Assembly (NCBI GenBank): GCA_951799445.1
Contig: OX637295.1
Coordinates: 14,384,001-14,448,000 of the forward strand
Source: Pseudisothecium myosuroides
Taxonomy: Eukaryota; Streptophyta; Bryopsida; Hypnales; Lembophyllaceae
DNA length: 64,000 nt
Reading direction: 5' to 3'
Shown here: piece by piece, positions 49,130-58,940 of the stretch
Position numbering within the stretch: the first letter of the stretch is position 1
Layout: every line of letters starts with the position of its first letter
Notes under the pieces: model-generated
Told to the model about the DNA's origin: nothing
The model's input: the letters and a program-made list of their open reading frames with translations, nothing else
Database searches by the model: none
Program-made: the position numbers and the translations under genes

Positions 49130-49907
49130 ATCCAAAACCACTGTAGTGTTTTTCCATTGCCACATCCAAAATAATCAAAATTAGAACTCATTTTCAGGAA
49201 CAAAAATAATTCAAAAATCCATAACTGGCCCTTTGTAGCCAAATGCCACAAAACTAAGTCTGTGCATCGCTTCTTGATGGGGGCTTTTTAATGGTACCAA
49301 GAATGTGGGGAATTGACACACAGTTCAAAAGATGTATAATTTAGCATAATTTTAGTAATTTATGAGATCCAAACAGGGTTTAAAAATTCAATAACTTCTG
49401 TAGTACCGTGGGTCCGAACACCACAAAACCAAGCCCAAAAGCCCTTCTTAAAATTAAATCTCAACAAAACAAAACAAAAAAACAAAACAAAACAAAAGGC
49501 CAAACTTAAGGTTTCAATTAGTATAGCCCTGTGCCGTTTCCGTAGCCCAAACAAAAGGAAAAGTCATTTTTAGAACAAAAAATAAATAAAAAAATCCATA
49601 ACTTTTCCACTGTCACTCTAATGGCCACAAAGCTAAACCCATGCAATCCACTTGGCCGAGGGCTTTCCAACTATGTGGCAATACCTACTCTAGCATAATT
49701 TTGTCATTTTTAAGAACAAAAAATAATTCCAAATTTAAGAACTTCTCCACCACAGTTTCAAATGCCACCTAACCAAGCCCGTGCATCCTTCCTCGTCGAG
49801 GGCTTTCCGACGGTAACAAGCACGCCACCTTTAGAGGCATGGTCCGGTACATCTCAGTGTAACAAACAAAACAAAATAAAATAAAATAAACAAACGGAAA
49901 GCCTCTC
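49130..49907 (-). repeat. Inverted copies of the 250-bp repeat family
   Basis: Several diverged units contain CCATAACT, then ATGCCACAAAACTAAG or similar, then GTGCATC and GAGGGCTTTCC. These are the reverse complement of the family arrayed at 58941-63080. An (AAAAC)n-like run lies at about 49465-49497 and an AAATA run near 49866. The block ends at the TTAA element at 49908. Confidence 0.65.
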
Positions 49908-50557
49908 TTAACCCCTAACTACCCAAGGCACCAGAATCAGGTGTTTGCAAAACTTCAAGGTTAAATAAAGCCTAACCAAGTTGCTATTTATAGTAATTTA
50001 TATTTTTAAAAAGTTTTTCTTGAAGTTTACTTTTAGCACCGCAAATCCGATCTTGGAAATAAATGATAGTGATTTTTCTATTCACGATTTTGTGCAAGGT
50101 CACTTAGTGCAATGTTGACTTCCCGTAGTGTTCAGAGCTCTTAGAAATGAGCCTCAAATACACTAGATCTTGGTAAAAAAATCACATTCAAAATTCAGTT
50201 AAAAAAATTCTAGAGTAAATTTTAAGAAACCATAAATTGATTGAGGTTATACATGTTACTTAGGCCCTTTAACCTCATATTTTTTTGGTCACTAACTTTT
50301 TAGATTTGACCTGTGTAAAGAAGATTGAAAGATTTTTGCAATTTTAGCACACCTCATGGTCAAACATTATAATGTACTACTTTATAAGTGATATTGTTGT
50401 GTTTTCTTTTCCTACGAGATCTCTAACACGTCTAGTTTGAATTTGTACGGTTGCAATTCAAAAAACATTGATACAACTTATCAAAATGTTGTCATTTTGT
50501 TCAATTTAGAGCAAATTCCAAGAAGCTCAAAACAGGCCTTGGGCACTCAGGGGTTAG
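49908..50557 (-). mobile_element. TTAA-bordered inverted-repeat MITE, copy 2 (inverted)
   Basis: It starts TTAACCCCTAACTACCCAAG and ends CTTGGGCACTCAGGGGTTAG, so the right TTAA has one change. The interior is the reverse complement of the copies at 824-1468 and 58298-58940, for example near the right end TAGAGCAAATTCCAAGAAGC. About 650 bp and non-coding. Confidence 0.75.
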
Positions 50558-50614
50558 GGTATGGATGGAGTTCATTGCCATCCTTGCACTTTCTCATAAA
50601 TTTCGAGGTCCAGG

Positions 50615-50760
50615 AAGCAGGCTTGGGTAGGCAGGTTCGATCCGGGGCTGGAACGCAGGCTTGGGCAAGCAGGTTCGGGCCGAGAACGCAGGTTTGGGCA
50701 GGCAGATTCGGGACGAGGCGAAATTTGGCAGGCTCGGAAGCAGGCTCGGTTGGTTGTCGT
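50615..50760. repeat. Short GC-rich minisatellite
   Basis: Three to four imperfect units of roughly 35-40 bp contain GCAGGCTTGGGCAAGCAGGT or close variants. Frames on both strands through it (50437-50868 and the opposite strand) are repeat translations. The GGTTCGATCC string here resembles a tRNA B box but has no tRNA around it. Confidence 0.6.
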
Positions 50761-50949
50761 CCTCCTTCGAAGGCGGCACAGTGTTTCTTGGTCAGGGTTT
50801 TTGCACTTGTGCGCAAGGTTTTTCCAGTTGTCGTGCATCTTCTCGTTTGTCGGTCAGGGTTTCTGTGAGGCAGCTTTGATTAATCCGTTTGATGTCATAT
50901 TATAGAATTCTTCCGATCGCAACGGTCTTTTTTGTGACGTTTTGGTGAA

Positions 50950-52617
50950 GAATTGCCACGATCAGTGTTGGGGGAAGTGCCACTAAGTGCAATTGGGTTT
51001 GCGGAGAGGAATCCACGGTGCGCTAGGTTGGGGCTAAGGAGTGAGGCTGCAAGCTTGTGGGTCAGGCTGTTCGGCTATTCTGTGACGAGTTCATTTTTTC
51101 GTGGAGATTTTTTAATCGGCTGGTTTTTTGGAGGAAGGACCTCGGAGTGATTGTGTAGCAGTTTTGGAAAGATTCTTTGGAGCGACTTTACACGACTTTG
51201 GAGCGAGATTTGCGTATTGGAACGAGATTTGTGTTTTTCAGGCTTCTGTAACGAGTTCTGCAACGATTGTCTGAAGAGTTTGGAGCGATCTCACCGATCT
51301 AGATTCTCGTATGCAGGTACGTTACCTCATTTTGGTTTCAATTTTTTGCACACTCTTCTGCTTGTTTTTCATGTCTTTTTTTTCCCATTCCAGTACGCGT
51401 GTGACCACCGAGGCTGTAAATTGAAACCCTAGGTGTTGTAAACAGCCGGGAGGCAGAGGGGGTACTCAATTCGTATGTGCGAGGAGGGAGTTGATCTAGG
51501 GTTTGGAGTTGGATTTTCTTGTTGGGAGGGATCTCGTCTCGTTTCACGGGGATATCTATGTGGAGGATGCTGCTAGATTGGAGGAAACAATCTTGAGTTG
51601 AGAAGGGGAGAATTGCGCAATGGATGGTTGTTTCTTTCTCTTTGCTGGTCTTCTTAGAAGCGAATTTTTTTTTGTCTCCTTCTCTGTACGTCGGGTTTGG
51701 GGCTGCAGACTGAATTCTAGGCGTCAAAGTTTTGCAAGAATTCAAGTTTATTAGGGTTGTGGCTTGCTTGAGGAAAGTGCGATTAGTGCGTAGGGTTTTA
51801 GGGTTTAGAATCGGAATTTGGATGGTTTGGGTTTTTGGGTGATCCGTTGTTTTTGTTACATCTCTGTCTTGTACAGTCCTGGAATCAATACGACGATGTT
51901 CAATCTGAATTCATGAGCAGGGAAGTTAATTTCAAGTTTTATGATATGGTTGCAGATTTAGAAGGTGCTGGATTCAAACGAGTTTGTGCAGAAGTAGGTG
52001 GATGCCTGCAGGCAGGAGTGTGTTTAGTCACAAGAGAGACAAATCTTTTGTGAATAGGTTTGTATTTGTTTTCCATTAAGGTTTAAGGTTTAGGTTTCTT
52101 GATTGTTGTTATTATTTTTACTTCTTTGTTTTATAGGAAGTGCTATGTTTTTGAAAGGTAGATTAGGGTTTTGTGGGAGCACGGAAACTTAGAATAAAGG
52201 AATATAGCATAGAAATAGGTTAGGAGTTAGTTAAAAATTTCAAAACTTTGGTAAGAAGTAGGAAATTAGATTCGGATACAGATAGATTCCAGATAGTTAG
52301 AATCCGGGATCCAGATCCTGTAATGGATCTTAAATCCGAGTTAGGTCGGATCGGAACGAGCTACGGAATAGGTATCCAACCTACGCCGCTAGGGAACCGT
52401 TACGGGAACGGACCTCTTTCCGTTCGCCAAGGGGAACGGTCGGCAGCTCGACTAGTACTTAAACCCTCGCCATACCTAATCTTCCTCATTCTTCAATTTG
52501 CTGATTGTCTTGTGCACTTAGCTGAGAGAAAGAGTGGTGAGTTAGAGATCGCGACAGGGAGAGACGGGTGAGGTCGGTGCCGATTGCACCGGATTTAGTA
52601 GTCGGTGTCGGTGAACT
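50950..52617 (+). other. Leader-like region upstream of gene C, with a possible exon
   Basis: A strong donor-like CAG/GTACGT occurs at about 51316 and an acceptor-like TTGTACAG at about 51879. The latter is followed by an open stretch (WNQYDDVQSEFMSREVNF to GAGFKRVCAEVGG) ending near 52053. I do not recognise it. Plant-leader-like AGGGTTT motifs are frequent. From 52.2 kb the sequence becomes CG-rich with repeated ATCCGGA-like strings. A weak TATA-like TACTTAAAC lies near 52456, about 160 bp before gene C. Confidence 0.25.
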
Positions 52618-54519
52618 ATGGCGGAGTCCAGCAAACCGGTAGCACGCCGACCTTCTGTCACAGCTCGGATAGTTAGACCAGCTATTCCCACCGACCCAAC
52701 GCACCAGAAGGAGTTAGAGACAGATCTGACCCGGATGGGGTGCGTAGGTTTGATCCACCGACCGTGGAATGTTAAGAACGCGGAGATGCTGGAGCAGCTG
52801 ATCTCAGGAGTCCCGAATCAGTTCGAGTTGACTGTGAGAGGCCAACCCGGAGCATGGACGGTGGATGTTTGGGCTGACATATACGGGTTTGGGAAGGACG
52901 GATCCGGATTAGGTTCTCGGGTAGAGACGTACGGGATTGGGAAGTTCCGCAATCCAATTACCACTAAGGACGGATACCCCGTGAGTGACTGTAAGGACGC
53001 TAGGCAGAAACGGGTGTTGGAATTTTTGATTTCGATCATGTATCTAGAAAAGCCCACCCGAGTTACGGTTACGGTGGCCAACACTATCTTTGGGGCTTTA
53101 GAAGATAAGGTAGTTCACTGGGGGAAAGTTCTAGCCGGGATAGTAAAGAAGCTCGTATCGCACGTAGGGAAGGGGAAGCCGAGTCTTCTCAGTCCGTACC
53201 TGTTTCACCTGTATCACCATCAGGAGGTGCTGACTAGTGAAGAGATGGTGATTTACAACACCGGATTAGAAATAGTGAAGTATGGCCTCACGCACGAAAT
53301 TCCACCGGATACTCCAATCGAGGGAGAGGAGGAGGAATTAGAAGAAGACGAGGACGAGGAAGAAGAATCGCAGCAGCAGGACCTGGTCGACAAGCGGGAG
53401 AAGAGAAGGAAGTCGACCAATCCGAACTCGAGGGTGGAATAGTTGACCCCGGAAAAGGGAGAGCCGAGTCAACCCCCGGAACCGGAACTGCAGTCGGACT
53501 TCTTCGACGCCGGAACGTAGTGGATGGAGGAGGCCAAGCACATGTATTTCGGCATGTCGGATATGATACTGGGGATTGCTGCAGAGCTGAAGGTGGAGCC
53601 GGAAGATATCATAACTCAGATCCGGAAACTACCGAGCCCGGATCTGCTTCGTGAGAAGGACGAGCGGATCAAGAGCTTGGAGAAGGAAAGGGATGACCTG
53701 TTAGGTCGGGTGAACTGGGCGGATACGGATGCCGCAATTGCATGTCAGAAGGAGGCAGAAGCTCTCCAACTTGTCCACAATCTGACCGCGCTGGTGGAGC
53801 AGCCCGCGGAAGCTGTTGTCAAATCCCAACTCTTCACCAATCAGCTGAGTGGCATAGGCCATTTATCCGGGTCCAAGGTGGTAACGATCTTGGTGGACTT
53901 CCCGGCCCGGATGGAAGGGATTTTGAAGGAGATGGCGCAACTGTTGGGGCACCTCGACCCCAACAAGCCCTTGGACTTCACCCACTTTCCGGAACTGCCC
54001 AACGTCGACTTGTTGAAGACGCCCCAGAAGCCAGGGTCAGGGACCGGTTTACCAGCATCTCCAAGACCTATTCCAGGTCAGGTACGGATCCAGACGAAGA
54101 CCACGAAGTTCGGCCAGACGAGGAGTGTCCAGTCGATTCCGGTAGAAGTAGGGAATTCTGTTCCGGCATCCGGGACATCCGTCCGGAGCGATTTAATCCA
54201 CCAGATGGGGGCCTTGTCGAATCCGGCTCGGACCAATCCGGTCGACTTTACTTATATGCAGAAGGCATCGCCCAAGAGGAATACAACACCAATTCAGCTA
54301 GACGATTCGCCAGAGAGAGAGACCAGAGTGGAGATGATCCAGGAGTCCGAGAAGGAAGAATTCACTTCCGGGGATGAGACGGCCTCGAATGACGACCCGC
54401 CGCCAATCCAGCGGAAGATTCCGACCCGGGCTGCAACGAAGTCTATTCCACCGAAAGGAAGCAGGAAACCACCTGCAGGGCCAAGTAGCAGCGCGAAGAA
54501 ATCAAAGCGGGGAAAGTAA
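52618..54519 (+). pseudogene. Gene C: transposon-like (gag-like?) gene with two in-frame TAGs
   Basis: An ATG at 52618 opens a frame of 274 codons ending at TAG 53440. The same frame continues 25 codons to a second TAG at 53518, then runs 333 codons to TAA at 54517-54519. The first part contains GLIHRPWNVKNAEMLEQLI, VDVWADIYGFG and GKGKPSLLSPYLFHLY, then a strongly acidic Glu-rich stretch. The last part has a coiled-coil-like segment (LREKDERIKSLEKERDDLLG) and a basic, proline-rich tail ending KKSKRGK. The globular part loosely resembles plant transposon proteins of gag or PF20167 type; this is a weak identification. CG dinucleotides are abundant, so it is not strongly eroded by methylation-driven mutation. 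No flanking long terminal repeats were found. A possible polyadenylation signal (AATAAA) lies near 55256. Confidence 0.55.
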
Positions 54520-55757
54520 TTAGTATGTTTGCAGTTTTAGGATTTTAAATCTGGAGCGGATTTTCCGTGCGTGGGGCCCGGTTCCGGATTCTTAGGAGTA
54601 GTTGACTTTGAACTTTCCGGATATTACGGTTGATTACTGATTGGTCACCTGGATTTTCAGGTGTTCTTTTTTTGGCTTTTTGTTTGGGTTTTAAGTGGAG
54701 GGCAGCTTGTTGCCCTTTCATTCTAGCCTTGCCCATTTTGTGTGCATTAGTTTATGTTCATATTCTCTTTTCTCTAATCTGAGCCACTAAGTGGACATTC
54801 GGATTTCTGGCTATGTGTGCGTTTTCTTGAGTCGTTTATGAATGGTGAAAGTGTGAGAGAGGGCGGATGAGGGGGAATCCGGGTTGAGAATTAATTGAAC
54901 CTGATTTGAGCGAGTAAGTTTGTGAAGACACTTTACTAGACTTGTGAGTAAGGACTTGTACGTGGTACCTTTAAATTGCCGTAACGGTGATCCGGTTCTA
55001 AGGGTGGTGCGGATGCGAGTCCGAAATCCAGGGAGGGTTCCGAGCGGAGATAAGCGACCGCCAGCGGAAAATCCCCACTCACCGGAAGGTCTGCCAACCA
55101 TAGGATCAGTCTGGTAGATAGATGCACGAATCTCTTCCAGTTCCGACTGTCTTGATCTGTTGTTGTAGTAGAAGCGGAAGGATGCAATCCTGAGTGACCT
55201 GTTTTCCGGGCAAGCTACCCGGGGAATTGTGAGGATTATTACTTTCTCTATTTTACAATAAAAACTCGGTTAGGATTGTTTTGTGTGAAGTTTTGTGCAG
55301 AGAGATAGATGTCTATGAGTGGTGTGTTCCTACCCCTCTAAAAGATCAAATGCGGACACCCTGAGGGTAAAACAAGGGAATAGAAAACTAGTTGAAGTCG
55401 AGAAGTGAGACCCGGAATCCGGATCAAATCGGAAACCGGAAAGAGATAGATCCGGATTGGGATCCGGAAAAACATTGTGTAAGAAATAGGAAAAGAAAGA
55501 GGTGTTGCTTGGGGTTTTGTTGTTTGGATTACGACTCGGAAACTCCTTAGCTTGCTGAAACATACTAGAATCTCCTGGGACGATATTTCGTGTTATCTTA
55601 TCATCATTTTGGTGTTAAGGATACTTACGCCTAGATTGCGCGTACGACAGGTTTAGTGTCTCCAGTTCATATTTTCACAGGCCTCGTAAGGTAGATTAGG
55701 GTTTAGTACTTGCAGTTGAGCAGTTCCGATTAATGCAGGCCCGCGATAGGTCTGGTA
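54520..55757. other. 3' region of gene C
   Basis: This CG-containing stretch has several ATCCGGA-like strings similar to those upstream of gene C, which suggests that 52.2-55.5 kb is one unit. No further coding region is supported; short minus-strand frames here lack recognisable content. Confidence 0.3.
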
Positions 55758-56463
55758 TATCGTCGACTTGAGGATACCTTCTAACAAACATTATAAAACG
55801 TTGTTGATATCATCGAGTCGAAGATAAACTAGCCCGGAAAAAAATTATCAAATTAGATCAATACTCAAAAGCTTCAATACAGAGGTTATAGTCGACCCGA
55901 CGATAGGGTCCCGAACATCAGCAAAGCCAACTATTAAAAAATACTAGGCCTACCATCGAATCGACTATAAGGACAGAAATCCCAGAAAGCAAACAGTCAG
56001 CAGCAGTCCTAAAACGGAGCATTTTCCACAGGCGCTGTATAGTCGACCCGACGATAAGTAAAAAAACCAAGGAATTAAAGTCTCAGATGAAATCAAGGTC
56101 GTAGACAAGTTCAAGGAAATGAGGTCTCGTGGAACACCTAAACTAGTCGGACAATTCAAAATCTATCCTCGAACCGACGATAAGTAATTAACCCTTAGCA
56201 AACCAATGAACAAGTAATAGTGGAAAGAGACGTGCAGTAAGAAACCATCAAGAGCAGCAAGAGAACACATGGTGCATTATAGTCGACCCGATGATATCTG
56301 CCAAACAAAAGAGAAAATAGTTTCAGGAAGAGAAAACACACCTACCAAACAAACCTAGTATATAAGTGTAGATGCAAACACGGAATGAAATGAAATAACC
56401 TCCATAACATCGCAGAAGATCTCTCACATCCCAGAAAACCCGGGTACGATCGAGTCGACTATA
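55758..56463. promoter_or_regulatory. Array 2 of the 19-bp near-palindromic motif upstream of gene D
   Basis: Eight copies start at 55758, 55808, 55887, 55951, 56038, 56164, 56278 and 56445. Examples are TATAGTCGACCCGACGATA (55887 and 56038), TATCATCGAGTCGAAGATA (55808) and TACCATCGAATCGACTATA (55951). Both orientations occur. Spacing runs from 50 to 167 bp and grows toward gene D. The last copy ends 47 bp before the ATG of gene D. The sequences between copies are unrelated to those of array 1, so the motif itself is what is conserved. Confidence 0.82.
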
Positions 56464-56510
56464 TCCCTGCTAATATTGTTTGCGTGTAAACTGCGTTCAG
56501 GGCTAAGAAG

Positions 56511-57620
56511 ATGGAAGTTGACGACTCATACAACTACGCCACCACCGAGCGCCATCTCGAACCCTTTGTAAACCCACTACATGACGAGCCGTTCATTTCA
56601 GAAATGGAGGGTAGCTACGGAAGCCTCTGGTAGTTCAGAGAGCACATAGCAACATGGAGTTTCGGGATGAGCCGGTGGAAAAATTTTGTGTACCTCAAGT
56701 ACAGAACAACGGGCCAAATGAAGTACCTGCCGTGGAACATGAACGAGAAAGTCATGCTCATTAGCCACCACCACAAAAACTATGTAGCCATCGTCCTCTG
56801 CGAAGTGAACGAAAACGGCGACGCAGGAAAGCATTGCCACACAATAATAATAAACGTGTGCTCAAGTTATGCCAAATTCGACCTCGAAAATTTGATGACC
56901 TTCCTTGAGGGATTGCAGATGGACTCCCTCAACGACGAGTTCGACACGCTTGGGTATGTCCCCTGGACGAACACTACAGCACAAGGGAACGCAACAAAGC
57001 TGCAGCTAATTTTTCAAACCCTTGATCGGTACGCAAGGGTCCATGTAGAGCCCCTCCCAGGCGTGGCGGGGAACGCCGTCCGAGAACGCCGGGCCCTGAA
57101 CAGCGCAACACAACAACCTCCATCAGGCGCCACGGAGGAGGGAAGTCAGGGTGGCAGACCCAGTCAGAGGAGGTCCGTGTCCCGGAAACGGGACGAAACA
57201 AACTCCGGTGGGACGGAGTCCACCAGAAAGAGGAAGAGGAGTATCCGTGGGGAAACAGCAGGTGCTGGGAGCTCCGGATTAGCACTGACACAAGTCGAAG
57301 CCGACACCCCAAAAGAGCCGCTCGAAGAGTACCAGAGGCACGCCATCATTCAGAAAGCATTCTGGGCAGAGCACAAGAGCTGCTTCCTCTTCGAAAACGC
57401 AACGAAGAGCATCGACATCAAGTAGTGCATCATCGCGAGAGACGAGTACATCATTCGCGCACTGCAACGGGACTCGATCGACAAGAACAAAGACTTCCTT
57501 GTCATGCTTGTCGACATTAGGCAACGGCAGAAGATCTGCGTTACGCCCGTCAACCACAAAAAGGACACTACAAGAGAAAGGGGTGTTTTCAAGATGAGAG
57601 ATCAGTACAAAATTGCTTAA
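56511..57620 (+). pseudogene. Gene D: unknown transposon-associated gene with two in-frame TAGs
   Basis: An ATG at 56511 (MEVDDSYNYATTERHLEP) opens a frame that meets TAG at 56631, continues in phase (FREHIATWSFGMSRWKNFVY), meets TAG at 57423, and continues in phase for 64 codons to TAA at 57618. The part after the first TAG has a beta-rich pattern (LPWNMNEKVMLISHHHKNYV, then AIVLCEV and HTIIINV) that vaguely recalls Ulp1/C48 peptidase folds often carried by plant transposons. The expected Asp-Cys-Gly active-site motif is not evident, so that suggestion is weak. It is followed by a Ser/Arg/Lys-rich basic linker with KRKRS (nuclear-localisation-like) and a charged C-terminal region. Array 2 sits directly upstream. 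Confidence 0.5.
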
Positions 57621-57992
57621 ATTTGTTTGATACTGCTGGAAGGTCACGGTTGAGCTGAGCAATCAGTAAGTGAAGCACTGTAGTGCTTATTGGTCACGAT
57701 GTTTGTGCAAAGGACGTCTTTACTGGTCACAATTTCAGGCTGGTTCCTTCCACTGTTGCTTATTGCATTATCGAACACTACAACAATGTTATGCTATTAT
57801 GTGGCGCTAAATTCTCTGAAGTTTTTATAACTGAATGGAAATTGACTTTCTTGAGACACGGACATGTGGCAATGCGGCATGTGCGAACCTATAATAGCAA
57901 GTAAACAACAGTACCAATGGAGCTGCTTTTTACAGTTTTGACAAAGTAAATGGCCGATTGCCTTTGTCGTGGGACAACTGACTGGGAACTAC

Positions 57993-58227
57993 GGCCAAGG
58001 TGAACTGACCCCCTCATTGCCCCGTTTTACCCCTAGATAAAACGTTGTGGAATTTTTTATTTGCAATCAGATGGTAGAATTTGCAAATTCTGAATTCAGA
58101 TTTGCAATCAACGGACCCAAGTTAGCTAAGGGAGGTGTTAAATACAAAAAAAATCGGCAAAAAATAGGGGCCTTTTTTTCACAACCACCCCTGGCCAGGG
58201 CAACGAGGGAGTCAGTTCACCCTGGCC
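57993..58227. mobile_element. MULE-like MITE with 9-bp target duplication
   Basis: Terminal inverted repeats of about 30 bp (left GGCCAAGGTGAACTGACCCC, right ending GTCAGTTCACCCTGGCC) match at 27 of 30 positions. The element is flanked by the identical 9-bp direct repeat GGGAACTAC (57984-57992, 58228-58236). A 9-bp duplication is characteristic of Mutator-like elements. The interior of about 175 bp is non-coding. Confidence 0.78.
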
Positions 58228-58297
58228 GGGAACTACAGAGGTTGAAGGGCCAATGAAGAGTTGTCAAGAAATTTAAAAATCCATTTCCATCTATACG

Positions 58298-58940
58298 TTA
58301 ACCCCTAAATGCCCAAGGCCTGTTTTGAGCCTCTTGGAATTTGCTCTAAATTGAACAAAAAGCCAACATTTTGATAAGTTGAATCAATTTTTTTTGAGTT
58401 ATAACCGTACAAATTCAAACTAGACATGTTAGAGATCACATAGGAAAAGAAAAATACAACAATATCATTTAAAGATTGAAAGATTATAATGTTTGATTAT
58501 TAGGGTGTTAAGACTATGAAAATCTTTGAGCTCTCTTTTTGCATGTCAGATCTAAAAAGTTTAAGACCAAAAAAATATGAGGTTGAAGGGCCTAACAAAT
58601 AGAACTCCAATCAATTTGTGACTTCTCAAAATTTACTCTACAATTTTTTTAGATGAATTTCTAGTGTGATTTTTTCTCCAAGATCTAGTGTATTTGAGGC
58701 TCACTTCCAAGAGCCCTCAATACTACAAGTCAAGATTGCACTGGGTACCTTTGCACAAAATCTTGAATAGAAAAATCATAATCATTCATTTTTAAAATTG
58801 GATTTTTGATGCTAAAATTAGACTTCAAAAAGAATATTTCAAAAATATAAACTTCTAAAAATAGCAATTTGGTAGGTTTTTATTTAACTTCAAAATTTCT
58901 TCGACACCACATTTGGATGCCTTGGGCATTTAGGGACTAA
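58298..58940 (+). mobile_element. TTAA-bordered inverted-repeat MITE, copy 3
   Basis: It begins TTAACCCCTAAATGCCCAAG and ends GGGCATTTAGGGACTAA, so the right terminus carries two changes. It is closely similar along its length to the copy at 824-1468; for example both contain ACAAATTCAAACTAGACATG or a one-base variant. 643 bp and non-coding. Confidence 0.75.

Noticed and set aside
50630..50660. tRNA gene suggested by GGTTCGATCC
   Set aside because: No A box or cloverleaf is present, and the string is part of a local minisatellite.
52200..55600. LTR retrotransposon around gene C
   Set aside because: No matching long direct repeats, primer-binding site or polymerase domain was found on either side.
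30899..57620. Tobacco-mosaic-type readthrough context at the in-frame TAGs
   Set aside because: The codons after the TAGs (TGC, TCG, ATT, ATC, GTA, AAG, TTA, TTG, TGG, TTC, TGC, AGG) share no CARYYA-like context, and the preceding codons also vary.
30899..57620. U-to-C RNA editing turning UAG into CAG
   Set aside because: Such editing is known from organelle transcripts of hornworts, ferns and lycophytes. This is nuclear DNA, and UGA and UAA would also be expected.
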